A DNA stretch of 10,536 bases from Collinsella sp. (GTDB lineage Bacteria > Actinomycetota > Coriobacteriia > Coriobacteriales > Coriobacteriaceae): the NCBI GenBank assembly GCA_019419645.1, contig DXZN01000062.1, positions 1 to 10,536 of the forward strand, written 5' to 3'. The notes below the pieces were generated by a model. That model was not told the DNA's origin and ran no database searches. It was given only the letters and a program-made list of their open reading frames with translations. The position numbers and the translations under genes are program-made. Positions 1-7,215 of the stretch are shown here, in pieces. The first letter of the stretch is position 1. Each line of letters opens with the position of its first letter.

Positions 1-1027
1 TCTTAAAGCGGCCCTCATAGGCAGCTCGAATAGCCGGGTAGTCGCGCGGGGCCTCGTAGGCCATGCGCAGCAGGTCGTTGTTGTCGAGGGCGGACTGGGC
101 AGCCTTGAGCGCGCGGTACTCAGCCTCTACAGAGCGGACCAAGCCCACCAGCGCATCGAGCGCGGGACCACCGCAAGCGAGCACGATATTGATAAACGCA
201 TCGGCGGCCTCGGCCTTGAGCAGCTCGACCTGCTCCTTGGGGAACGCTTTGCTCGCGCGCGGCATGGTGCACGACATCATGAGTCGCGCCGCATCGGCCA
301 TGGTCTTGCCGCTCGTCTCGAACGCGTCGATGGCATCGAGCGCCATCTGCGCCTTCTCGGTCGCGGCCTTGCTTGCGCCCAGCGCCGCGCGATAGGCATC
401 GGCGAGTGCCGAGGTATCGGCCTGGCCGCGCGCCACGCGCACATCGTCCATGCCGCCCGGCAGCTGACTCGATAGCTCCAACAGGTCGCGCACCAGGCCT
501 TTAATGGTGGTGCCGGCGCCAAAGGGGCCGCCCTCGCCCGCCATGGGATACCAGGCGTAGAGGGCCTTGAGCGATGCCGCGAGCTCGGGGGCGGCATCGG
601 GCGCCGTCGCGCGGGCCAGCACATGCTCAACTGCCTGATCCATAAGCTCGTCGGTATCGGTGAGCACCGTGAACTCGGGGTCGATGCCCAGCTCCAGCGC
701 GTGCGCGCGCAGAATACGCGAGCACATGCCGTGAATGGTCGAGATCCACGCGTCGTCGACGGTCAGCGCTTCCTCGTCCATGCCCTCGTCGATAAGCGCA
801 CGGCGCACGCGGTCACGGATCTCGGCAGCGGCATCTTTGGTAAAGGTAATGGCGAGCACCTGGTCCAGATGCTCAGCGAACGGACCGGATTCGGGCGAGA
901 GCGCGTAGACGATGCGGCGCGTGAGGGTAAAGGTCTTGCCCGAACCGGCGCCCGCCGAGACAAACAGCGGACGGTCGAGCGTTTTGACGATCTGCAGCTG
1001 TTGCGGCATCAAAGTCGAAAGATCCAT
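1..1027 (-). CDS. addA: AddA-like UvrD/Rep-family helicase (N-terminal part, cut by window edge)
   Basis: This is the N-terminal 342 residues of a superfamily 1A helicase, the likely motor subunit of an AddAB (RexAB) helicase-nuclease that resects double-strand breaks for RecA. Visible motifs: Q-motif region PQQLQIVKT (8-16), Walker A SAGAGSGKT (24-32, K31/T32), motif Ia ITFTKDAAAEIRDR (60-73) and the AddA-type ISTIHGMCSRIL (95-106). Near the window edge DNNDLLRMAYEA is read, and the frame runs off just before the expected Walker B DExQD. The C-terminal nuclease domain, if present, is outside. The ATG at 1025-1027 is preceded by AAGGAGGG, about 11 nt upstream and inside the end of addB. The gene directly follows addB in an addB-addA order known from Bacillus. 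An AdnAB or plain UvrD protein is less likely given the AddB-like partner. Confidence 0.9.
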   Translation of the reverse strand, partial: MDLSTLMPQQLQIVKTLDRPLFVSAGAGSGKTFTLTRRIVYALSPESGPFAEHLDQVLAITFTKDAAAEIRDRVRRALIDEGMDEEALTVDDAWISTIHGMCSRILRAHALELGIDPEFTVLTDTDELMDQAVEHVLARATAPDAAPELAASLKALYAWYPMAGEGGPFGAGTTIKGLVRDLLELSSQLPGGMDDVRVARGQADTSALADAYRAALGASKAATEKAQMALDAIDAFETSGKTMADAARLMMSCTMPRASKAFPKEQVELLKAEAADAFINIVLACGGPALDALVGLVRSVEAEYRALKAAQSALDNNDLLRMAYEAPRDYPAIRAAYEGRFK

Positions 1028-1030
1028 GGC

Positions 1031-4000
1031 CTACACGTCCCTCCTTACAAACGTTCCTTCGTGGTTATACGAGCAGCGCGCATGCGCGGCCTGAGCCGAC
1101 GTCGGGTCGACGGCGGCAACGTTGCCTGCTTCGAGCTCGCGCAGGCGCTCGGCGATGCCGGCCTCCACGCGATCGAGCAGGGCGTCGAAGTCCATGCTGC
1201 CACTCTCGCCGGGGAAACCTTTCTTAAGGCCCGGGATGCGACCGTCGCCGCGCTCTTCCTCGAGCAGCTCGGCGCTCGCGGCACCGCGCAACGCCGGCTT
1301 GCCGCCCTTGGTCGAAAAGTAGAGCGCCGCGCGGGTGTCCAAATCCAGCGCCCGGCGCATGGCCTGGGCGTAGATGAGCGTTTGGGTATGTGGCGGCAAC
1401 CAGCGCGGATCGTCGATGGGCGCCGTGCCCGATTCCTCGTCGCGCACCGTAGGGTCGGCGAGCTTAAACTCCTCAACGCCCGTGCGATGCTTGTAGTCGA
1501 TCACCACGGCACGATTCTCGGCGTCCACGTCCACGCGGTCGATGCGCCCGCCAAGCGGCCAACCGGCATACTCGACCTTGAGCTCGTTGAAGGCGAACTC
1601 CAGGTAGCGCGGAGCAAAGGGGGCAAGTGCCTCGGACTCGTAGGCAAGCACGCCCTCCAGCTGCGGCAAGATCTCGGCCACCTGGCGCTCCTCCACCGCA
1701 GAGAGCGGCACCAGCGGGCCCTCCGTGCCTCGCTTGCCGGCGTGCTCGGCCAACGTCTCGTCAAAGACCTCGCGCAGCAGCTCCTGAGCGCGCGGCAGAT
1801 TCTCGGGCGTCACGCGCTGCATGCCCTCCTGGGGCAGGCGGGCATGCAGATGCTCCAGCACATCGTGGACAAAGTTGCCCTTCTCCATGTTGCCAAAGCC
1901 CGCGTCGATGGACTGGGGCTTCACGCGATACGACACGAACCAGCACAGCGGGCACGTCGAATACGCCTCGATCTGCGAGGCGGACGTCAGACGCGGCACG
2001 AGCGGCGCGTTCTCGCCCTCGCCATCGCGGCGACGCAGGACCAGATACGGCACAGCCGCTTCACTCAAATGCTGAGGAGCCTCGCACGCGACGCGCTTGC
2101 ACTCGATGCCCTCGCCGGCCGCTGGATCAAAATCGGCGACGATACCGCCCTCGCCCACGCACGCAACCTTGGCGGCGCCAGCGGCCTCGGCATGCGCCCG
2201 CAACTCGGTCCACACGGCAGCCGGATAGCACTCGCGCGCCTGGCGATCGTGGGTCACGCGGGCGAGCACAACGAGGCCGCGTGCCGCCTGCATCGCGCGG
2301 CCAAAGCGCACGCGCAGCAGGGCCGCGGGCTCAAGCGTCACACCGCTGCGCCCCAGCTCGGCCGTCAGCGTGGCCAGCGGGCCCTCCTCGTGCGAAAGCG
2401 GGTAACTGTCCAGGTCGACGTCGGCAAACAGCACGGCATCGTAGCTGGCGGGGCGCAGGGCTGCCGCATCGGCAAGCGACGCAAAGCGCACCTGGGCGCG
2501 CGGCGTGCGGTCGACCTCGTAGGTCTCGTAATCGTATGCGGTACTGCGCTTGTCCACCTTGGTACGAACGTCGTCGAGCACGGGCACGGTCGCGGCCTGC
2601 GACACGTCGAGCGCGCGAGCATCGTTCATAAGGATGTCGATGGCATGGCGCAGCAGAGCCGTCTCTGTCTGGCGACGGGCCTGGCCGTCAAGGCCGCCTA
2701 GAGCGCGATCGGGCAACGCCTCGGCGACGGCAAGCATTGCCTTGAGCGCCGTCACGGGCTTGTCGCGCCACAGCACCTGAAACACGTCCGAGACCACACA
2801 TGGCACGTTCTTAAACCAGTTCTCATCACTGGCAGCCTTGCGCGTGCCCCTCACCTGGCCCTGCACGCTCTGCAGCAGGCTCTTGACGGCCGTGGTGGTC
2901 TTGCCACGCGACAGGCGCATGTTCTTGTCGAAGGTGCGCGCGCTGGCGGCATCGGCACCCGAAAGCGGACTGTAAATCCAGTCGGTAAGCTCCGGCGCGG
3001 GCCACCACTCGGTCTTGGAGGCGGTGCCCTCGTCGGCGGCCTTCATGCGCTCGATCAGATTGGCGAGCGCCATAAACTGCCCGCCCGCGATGGATTGGGA
3101 AAACGCCGTGAACTCAGTTGTCTCGGCCGCAATATGACGCGCCGCCAAACGGGCAGCGAGTTCACCGAACAGCCGAGGCGCCCGGGCAGACACCACGAGC
3201 ACGCGCACGGGGTCCGCGGACGCCGCGACGCTGCCGTCGACCTCGGCGTCCTCACACGTTTGTACCAGCCCATCGATTGCATCCACATAGGCGGGGGCGC
3301 GGGCGTGAGGGCCGGCAACCTCTACAAAGGTAGGCTGAGCGGCGGACTTGGAGGCAGTCTGGGGCGCGACGGCACCCTCCCCCAGCAGCGCGGCCTCAAA
3401 CAGCACGCCGCGGGCATCAAATGCCGCGGCAAGCTCCTCGCGCATCGCCGCCTGCTCGCGGGCAAGCAGCACGACGACCTCTCCCTCGTTGTTCGCCACG
3501 GCCGACAGCAGCTCGAGCAGGCCGTGCGTAAACGACGTGACGCCGCGCACGCAGACGGCGCGGGCGCACGCCGGAAGGTTGTCGGCCAGCACCTCGGCCA
3601 TAAGGTCAGCCGCCTCGCAGGGCTCGACCATGCCTCGACGGTCCAAGCCGCTCGCATAGGCGCTCAACAGCTCGAACACGCGGGCCTCGGCGTCACTTTT
3701 GGGCTCGGGCTGAGCGGCGGCATCGCGGCAGCGCTCGGCACCCGTTCCCGCTACGCCCGGCAGCACATCGCGGGCCATGCGCGCGAGCATGCGCACCGTT
3801 CCCTGACTGCGCGAAAGCGGCTGCAGGTCGACATCGTCGCGACGGGCGATCATGTCCGAGAACAGCATCTGGCGCTGCATGTTGTCGACGAAGCCGCGGC
3901 CATCGCCCATAAGCTCCCACAGCGAACGAAGCCACGACGCAGGGGTTTTGTAGTCAACGCCCAGCGAGACGCCAGCAACCGCGGCATCATGACGGCACAG

Positions 4001-4129
4001 GTCGAGCTCGGCAAACGAGGACGCCAGCAAAACGGCACGTCCGTGGCGGGCAACCAGGTCGGCCAGCAGCGCCGCCTCGGCATCGCTCAAATCCGTGCCG
4101 GCATTAGTGGTATAGATTCGAACAGGCAT
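1031..4129 (-). CDS. addB: AddB-like PD-(D/E)XK nuclease subunit
   Basis: A protein of 1032 residues with a RecB-family nuclease domain at the C-terminus; it should work with the next gene product as the second subunit of an AddAB/RexAB end-processing complex. Nuclease signs: CPLCWFVSY at 726-734, GNFVHDVLEHLH with H755, GGRIDRVD with D864, VIDYK with D878 and K880, and the family Q-x3-Y pair Q916/Y920. The N-terminal part (MPVRIYTTNAG...) lacks a Walker A motif, so it is probably an inactive helicase-like scaffold, as in RexB. Of the four cysteines of the known AddB iron-sulfur staple, the C-terminal group is reduced to C1019 (CSYNHEG). The start ATG has GGAGG six nt upstream (AGTGGAGGACCATG). 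The final codons double as the ribosome binding site of addA. Length is slightly below Bacillus AddB. Confidence 0.88.
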   Translation of the reverse strand: MPVRIYTTNAGTDLSDAEAALLADLVARHGRAVLLASSFAELDLCRHDAAVAGVSLGVDYKTPASWLRSLWELMGDGRGFVDNMQRQMLFSDMIARRDDVDLQPLSRSQGTVRMLARMARDVLPGVAGTGAERCRDAAAQPEPKSDAEARVFELLSAYASGLDRRGMVEPCEAADLMAEVLADNLPACARAVCVRGVTSFTHGLLELLSAVANNEGEVVVLLAREQAAMREELAAAFDARGVLFEAALLGEGAVAPQTASKSAAQPTFVEVAGPHARAPAYVDAIDGLVQTCEDAEVDGSVAASADPVRVLVVSARAPRLFGELAARLAARHIAAETTEFTAFSQSIAGGQFMALANLIERMKAADEGTASKTEWWPAPELTDWIYSPLSGADAASARTFDKNMRLSRGKTTTAVKSLLQSVQGQVRGTRKAASDENWFKNVPCVVSDVFQVLWRDKPVTALKAMLAVAEALPDRALGGLDGQARRQTETALLRHAIDILMNDARALDVSQAATVPVLDDVRTKVDKRSTAYDYETYEVDRTPRAQVRFASLADAAALRPASYDAVLFADVDLDSYPLSHEEGPLATLTAELGRSGVTLEPAALLRVRFGRAMQAARGLVVLARVTHDRQARECYPAAVWTELRAHAEAAGAAKVACVGEGGIVADFDPAAGEGIECKRVACEAPQHLSEAAVPYLVLRRRDGEGENAPLVPRLTSASQIEAYSTCPLCWFVSYRVKPQSIDAGFGNMEKGNFVHDVLEHLHARLPQEGMQRVTPENLPRAQELLREVFDETLAEHAGKRGTEGPLVPLSAVEERQVAEILPQLEGVLAYESEALAPFAPRYLEFAFNELKVEYAGWPLGGRIDRVDVDAENRAVVIDYKHRTGVEEFKLADPTVRDEESGTAPIDDPRWLPPHTQTLIYAQAMRRALDLDTRAALYFSTKGGKPALRGAASAELLEEERGDGRIPGLKKGFPGESGSMDFDALLDRVEAGIAERLRELEAGNVAAVDPTSAQAAHARCSYNHEGTFVRRDV
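1036..1047 (-). promoter_or_regulatory. Ribosome binding site for addA inside the addB 3' end
   Basis: On the minus strand AAGGAGGG lies within the last addB codons (V-R-R-D) and about 11 nt before the addA ATG at 1027. This supports that ATG as the start and suggests translational coupling of the two genes. Confidence 0.6.
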
Positions 4130-4263
4130 GGTCCTCCACTCAAACTGTTCGCAATGTTCAACGCATCTATCCTACCCGCCCGCGCGGACAACCTGACCCC
4201 AATGCACCAGATCCCCTCGATGATCCGTTTTCCTCCGTCCCCAAGAAATCGATTTCGACACAC

Positions 4264-4286
4264 AAAAACCGCCCCCGAAGGGGCGG
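4264..4286 (-). terminator. Rho-independent terminator of the yerC-like gene
   Basis: Read on the minus strand: CCGCCCC, a TTCG tetraloop, GGGGCGG (4269-4286), then TTTTT (4264-4268). The stem is 7 bp of pure G/C closed by the very stable cUUCGg loop, 30 nt after the stop of the yerC-like gene. It should insulate that gene from the downstream addB-addA operon, whose start lies about 135 nt further on. Confidence 0.9.
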
Positions 4287-4315
4287 CTCCAGTTGATTCG
4301 TTTGTTGCCGTTGGC

Positions 4316-4615
4316 CTACTCGCCATCCTCCAGCTTGATGAGGATCTTGCGATAGCCACCGTACTCGCCGTTGAGCGCCTTGGAAACACGACTCACCGTG
4401 GTGGACGAAGCGCCCGTGCGGGCCTGAACCTCAACATAGGGCTCGCCCTCATCCAGATAACGCGCGACCTGCAAGCGTTGCGAAAGATCACAAATCTCGC
4501 GCGGCGTGCAGATATCGGTCAAAAACGCCTGGATATCCTTCTCGTCATCCAAAAGACTAAATGCGTGGACTAGCTGCTTGACATCAGGCTTGTCAAACAT
4601 GTTCTCGATGTTCAT
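4316..4615 (-). CDS. yerC: YerC/YecD-family TrpR-related DNA-binding protein
   Basis: A 99-residue protein of the TrpR-like YerC/YecD family: small helical, TrpR-fold transcription regulators. The core reads LLDDEKDIQAFLTDICT (21-37), then the helix-turn-helix region SQRLQVARYLDEGEPYVEVQ and ARTGASSTTVSRVSKALN (about 45-82), in which TGASSTTVSRVSKAL is the expected recognition helix. The length matches the family. The start at 4613-4615 has only a weak purine-rich site (GGCGGTGA) just before it. The gene stands alone, divergent from the membrane protein at 4939, with its own terminator; no trp genes are near. What it regulates cannot be read here; TrpR itself binds tryptophan, but YerC proteins are not shown to do so. 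Confidence 0.92.
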   Translation of the reverse strand: MNIENMFDKPDVKQLVHAFSLLDDEKDIQAFLTDICTPREICDLSQRLQVARYLDEGEPYVEVQARTGASSTTVSRVSKALNGEYGGYRKILIKLEDGE

Positions 4616-4720
4616 CGATCACCGCCAAACCCGCCAAAAGGCATCGAAGTTGATACTAACATCGGGCATCGTTCACCCGTAATATGCAATAAAACTATGC
4701 ATGGGCCATTTGCCCGTAGC

Positions 4721-4745
4721 AGTGTAGCACACCACCAAACTAAAG
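4721..4745 (-). promoter_or_regulatory. Possible promoter for the yerC-like gene
   Basis: On the minus strand an extended -10, TGCTACACT, occupies about 4721-4729, with TTGTCG near 4746-4751 as a poor, over-spaced (19 bp) -35. It lies about 105 nt upstream of the start in a locally A/T-richer stretch. Weak evidence. Confidence 0.3.
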
Positions 4746-4836
4746 CGACAAGACTCTCTGCCAGCGGCACGTTTTTAGGACGAACGCCGTTTTGAAACCG
4801 AATGCGCACGTAAGCTCCACGAATATCTGAGACAAT

Positions 4837-4874
4837 GGGCGGCCGAACAAGGCGGCATACCCGCGCGGCCGCCC
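4837..4874 (+). other. G/C-rich stem-loop in the leader of the membrane-protein gene
   Basis: GGGCGGCCG (4837-4845) pairs with CGGCCGCCC (4866-4874) around a 20-nt loop. No T-run follows, so it is not an ordinary terminator. It sits 64 nt before the start at 4939 and just after a possible -10 (GACAAT, 4831-4836). Confidence 0.4.
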
Positions 4875-4938
4875 AAGCTGCCGCAGCAAACCGCTTCACG
4901 CGTCACCAACGCACCCTGCGCAAGAAAGGATTCACACC

Positions 4939-5304
4939 ATGCGCTTTATGCTTAACTGGCTCTTCACCTCGATCGCCATCGCGATTGCCACGTTCCTCGT
5001 TCCCGGCATCCAGCCCTTCGGTTTTGCGGATGCCTGGGTCTGCTTCGCCTTCGTGGGACTGTTCCTGAACATCGTCGATTCGTTCGTCAAGCCGTTCCTG
5101 ACGGTCATCTCGCTGCCGCTCACGATCATTACGCTGGGCATTTTCCAGCTTGTCGTCAACAGCTTTATGCTCGAGCTGGCCAGCTATCTGTCGGTCAATC
5201 TGCTGGGCGCGGGCATCTCCATCGCCAGCTTTGGATCGGCCTTTATGGGCAGCATCCTGGTGTCCATCATGCGCAGCATCCTCGACAGCATCGCCGAGGG
5301 CTAA
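4939..5304 (+). CDS. YvlD-type four-helix membrane protein (phage holin family 4-like, PF04020)
   Basis: A 121-residue, very hydrophobic protein with four likely membrane helices at about 4-22, 30-49, 53-75 and 93-115. The central block NIVDSFVKPFLTVISLPLTI (44-63) followed by ITLGIFQLVVNS (64-75) is the signature of the YvlD family, named after B. subtilis YvlD and also described as a mycobacterial four-helix holin-like family. No signal peptidase site is seen; it should stay in the cytoplasmic membrane. The function of the family is not established; a link to envelope stress is reported for some members. The start has AAGAAAGGA eight nt upstream. It is monocistronic, divergent from the yerC-like gene and closed by a strong terminator; there are no phage genes around, so a role in phage lysis is unlikely. 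Confidence 0.9.
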   Translation: MRFMLNWLFTSIAIAIATFLVPGIQPFGFADAWVCFAFVGLFLNIVDSFVKPFLTVISLPLTIITLGIFQLVVNSFMLELASYLSVNLLGAGISIASFGSAFMGSILVSIMRSILDSIAEG

Positions 5305-5339
5305 AACGGCCATTCCGGCCGCGCCCGTCTCAACAGCCC

Positions 5340-5383
5340 AAAACGAAGGCCGCCCATCACAAAAATGGGCGGCCTTCTTATTT
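5340..5383. terminator. Two-way terminator between the YvlD-type and Rrf2 genes
   Basis: A 13-bp stem GAAGGCCGCCCAT / ATGGGCGGCCTTC (5345-5357 and 5365-5377) with loop CACAAAA. On the plus strand it is followed by TTATTT; on the minus strand by GTTTT (from AAAA at 5340-5343). It sits between two convergent genes and can serve both, more strongly the plus-strand one. Confidence 0.85.
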
Positions 5384-5444
5384 GCCAAGTCTCAAAGGGC
5401 GAGAGAATCTGCCATTTCCACCCCGTCCCCAAATGGCAGGTGGG

Positions 5445-5873
5445 CTAGATCACGTAGTCGTAGCCTTCGTTGGGAGCGACAAGTTGATCGAGCGTCACAC
5501 CGTCGAGGTAGTCGTTGATAAGCTTGTCCAGGTTCTTCCACACGTCGAGCGTGGGGCACTCGTCAGAGCGCGAACAACCCTTGCAGTCGCCATCCAGGCA
5601 GGCGACCGGCGCCAGGCTGCCCTCGGTCAGGCGCAAGATCTCGCCCACCGTGTACTGCTCGGGCGGGCGCGTGAGCACATAGCCGCCGCCCTTGCCGCGC
5701 ATGCCCGAGAGCATGTTGGCGCGCACGAGCGTAGCCAGAATATTCTCGAGGTACTTCTCCGAAATACCCTGACGCGCCGCAATCTCTTTAAGCGGGATAC
5801 GGCCTGTCGCCTGGTGCTCGGCCAGGTCGACCATAACGCGCAGGGCATATCTGCCCTTTGTGGAAACCAACAT
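5445..5873 (-). CDS. Rrf2-family transcriptional regulator with four clustered cysteines
   Basis: A 142-residue Rrf2 protein of the family that includes IscR, CymR and NsrR. The winged helix spans about 1-70: STKGRYALRVMVDLA (4-18), IPLKEIAARQGISEKYLENI (26-45) with the recognition helix, and the wing RGKGGGYVL (59-67). C92, C97, C100 and C106 lie in the dimer-helix region where IscR uses C92/C98/C104 to hold a [2Fe-2S] cluster; the spacing here differs. A bound Fe-S cluster is therefore likely but not shown. It is divergent from cysK, 253 bp apart, which by analogy with CymR of Firmicutes suggests control of cysteine synthesis and its own gene. The start has GAAAGG about 11 nt upstream. Confidence 0.95.
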   Translation of the reverse strand: MLVSTKGRYALRVMVDLAEHQATGRIPLKEIAARQGISEKYLENILATLVRANMLSGMRGKGGGYVLTRPPEQYTVGEILRLTEGSLAPVACLDGDCKGCSRSDECPTLDVWKNLDKLINDYLDGVTLDQLVAPNEGYDYVI

Positions 5874-5904
5874 ATATATAGCTGCCTTTCGGTCTTTTAA
5901 TTCG

Positions 5905-5937
5905 TAGAAATTCTAGCCGAAAAATTGGTTTTGAAAA
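5905..5937 (-). promoter_or_regulatory. Promoter of the Rrf2 gene with an overlapping palindrome
   Basis: On the minus strand: -10 TAGAAT (5910-5915) and -35-like TTTTCA (5932-5937), spacer 16 bp. The perfect palindrome TAGAAATTCTA (5905-5915) covers the -10 exactly, a natural place for autorepression. The expected leader is about 30 nt. Confidence 0.5.
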
Positions 5938-5990
5938 TACCTATTCCCGTCAAGATGGTTAATCGACTCGTAATAATCTTCTATTTCCTA

Positions 5991-6019
5991 TTGCGTTACT
6001 AGGCTTTGGTGTCTACTAT
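5991..6019 (+). promoter_or_regulatory. Candidate promoter of cysK
   Basis: TTGCGT (5991-5996), a 17-bp spacer and TACTAT (6014-6019) on the plus strand, giving a leader of about 100 nt before the cysK ATG. The leader contains AACCT-ATA-AGGTT (6042-6054), a small inverted repeat that may be an operator or the foot of a hairpin. No known riboswitch or T-box motif (no AGGGTGGNACCGCG) was found in the leader. Confidence 0.55.
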
Positions 6020-6126
6020 GCTTGCCAACAGCAAAACGAACAACCTATAAGGTTTGTGGGTTTCGCTGCCACACACACCGTAAAACCACACGGTATCCAG
6101 TCATTTGAACACTTTGGAGGTTCACC

Positions 6127-7065
6127 ATGAGCAATGTTTACACGTCCATCGATCAGCTTATCGGCCACACCCCGCTTCTGGAGCTCACCCACTTCGAGGC
6201 CGACGAGGACCTCAAGGCCCGTGTGCTCGTCAAATTGGAATACTTCAACCCCGCCGGCTCCGTCAAAGACCGCGTCGCCAAGAACATGATCGACGAGGCC
6301 GAGAAGGCCGGCAAGCTCGTGCGCGGCGGCGACTACACCATCATCGAGCCCACGAGCGGCAACACCGGCGTCGGCATCGCCTCGGTGGCGGCCGCCCGCG
6401 GCTACAAGGTGATCATCACCATGCCCGAGACCATGTCCGTCGAGCGTCGCAAGCTTATGCAGGCATACGGCGCACAGCTCGTGCTCACCGACGGCTCCAA
6501 GGGCATGAAGGGCGCCATCGCCAAGGCCGAGGAGCTGCAGAAGGAGACGCCCAACAGCATTATCGCCGGCCAGTTCGTGAACCCCGCGAACCCCGCCATC
6601 CACAAGGCCACGACCGGCCCCGAGATCTGGGATGACACCGACGGCAAGGTCGACATCTTCGTCGCCGGCGTCGGCACCGGTGGCACCGTGACCGGTGTGG
6701 GCGAGTTCCTCAAGGAACAGAACCCCGAGATTCAGGTCGTCGCCGTCGAGCCCGCCACCTCCCCGGTGCTCTCCAAGGGCCAGGCCGGCCCGCACAAGAT
6801 CCAGGGTATCGGCGCCGGCTTTGTGCCCGACGTCCTCGACACCCAGGTCTATGACGAGATCATCCCCGTCGAGAACGACGACGCCTTTGCCACCGGCCGC
6901 GCCGTGGGCCACAAGGAGGGCGTGCTCGTGGGCATTTCGTCCGGCGCCGCCGTGTGGGCCGCACTGCAGCTGGCCAAGCGCCCCGAGAACGAGGGCAAGA
7001 CCATCGTGGCGCTGCTCGCCGACACCGGCGAGCGCTACCTGTCCACGGCACTCTTCCAGGACTAG
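6127..7065 (+). CDS. cysK: Cysteine synthase A (O-acetylserine sulfhydrylase)
   Basis: A 312-residue PLP enzyme that makes L-cysteine from O-acetyl-L-serine and sulfide in the cytosol. It is full length for the CysK family. Motifs: IGHTPLLEL near the N-terminus (12-20), NPAGSVKDR (41-49) with K47 as the Schiff-base lysine, the substrate loop EPTSGNTG (74-81), the phosphate-binding GVGTGGTVTGVGEF near 180, and ISSGAAVWAAL near 268, whose serine contacts the PLP ring nitrogen. Cystathionine beta-synthase has extra N-terminal and CBS domains that are absent. TTTGGAGG lies 7 nt before the ATG. The gene is divergent from the Rrf2 regulator and is followed by mnmA in the same direction, 179 bp away with a terminator between. 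No cysE is in view. Confidence 0.97.
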   Translation: MSNVYTSIDQLIGHTPLLELTHFEADEDLKARVLVKLEYFNPAGSVKDRVAKNMIDEAEKAGKLVRGGDYTIIEPTSGNTGVGIASVAAARGYKVIITMPETMSVERRKLMQAYGAQLVLTDGSKGMKGAIAKAEELQKETPNSIIAGQFVNPANPAIHKATTGPEIWDDTDGKVDIFVAGVGTGGTVTGVGEFLKEQNPEIQVVAVEPATSPVLSKGQAGPHKIQGIGAGFVPDVLDTQVYDEIIPVENDDAFATGRAVGHKEGVLVGISSGAAVWAALQLAKRPENEGKTIVALLADTGERYLSTALFQD

Positions 7066-7069
7066 AGCT

Positions 7070-7086
7070 CTCGTTCCTAGAACGAG
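7070..7086 (+). other. Short stem-loop after cysK
   Basis: CTCGTTC (7070-7076), loop CTA, GAACGAG (7080-7086), starting five nt after the cysK stop. No U-tract follows, so it may protect the mRNA 3' end rather than stop transcription. Confidence 0.4.
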
Positions 7087-7164
7087 TCCAAGGCACGCCG
7101 GCCCCCCTCTCTTCTGGCAGCCTGAGCTCATCCCAACAGGGTGTCCCACAGGACGCCCGAACTT

Positions 7165-7172
7165 GCTACAAT
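7165..7172 (+). promoter_or_regulatory. Possible extended -10 promoter of mnmA
   Basis: TTGCTACAAT contains an extended -10 (TGC + TACAAT, TACAAT at 7167-7172) with no good -35. The expected start point, near 7179, falls inside the next terminator stem, 66 nt before the mnmA ATG. Confidence 0.4.
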
Positions 7173-7176
7173 GTCT

Positions 7177-7215
7177 GCGGCGCGGAACCAGCCTCCCGCG
7201 CCGCTTTTCTTTTTT
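7177..7215 (+). terminator. Strong terminator between cysK and mnmA
   Basis: GCGGCGCGG (7177-7185) pairs perfectly with CCGCGCCGC (7196-7204) around a 10-nt loop, followed by TTTTCTTTTTT (7205-7215). It lies 112 nt after the cysK stop and 29 nt before the mnmA start, so most cysK transcripts should end here. Confidence 0.88.

Noticed and set aside
623..2701. Plus-strand open frame of 692 codons opposite addA/addB
   Set aside because: It is the mirror of high-GC codons of addB and the start of addA; the product has low-complexity His/Arg/Gly/Leu content and no ribosome binding site.
3095..4573. Plus-strand open frame of 492 codons across addB, the intergenic gap and yerC
   Set aside because: It runs antisense to two real genes and through a terminator; no family resemblance.
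4612..4899. Minus-strand open frame of 95 codons overlapping the yerC start (ATGA)
   Set aside because: The overlap looks like coupling, but the frame covers the divergent promoter region, has no motif and no good ribosome binding site.
4939..5304. Phage lysis holin / prophage remnant
   Set aside because: The sequence fits the chromosomal YvlD-type family and no phage genes are nearby.
4903..5388. Minus-strand open frame of 161 codons opposite the YvlD-type gene
   Set aside because: The product is a charged low-complexity chain mirroring hydrophobic codons, and the frame crosses a terminator.
6020..6126. Possible riboswitch or T-box in the cysK leader
   Set aside because: Only short stems (for example ACCGT/ACGGT at 6077-6094) and no known conserved motif.
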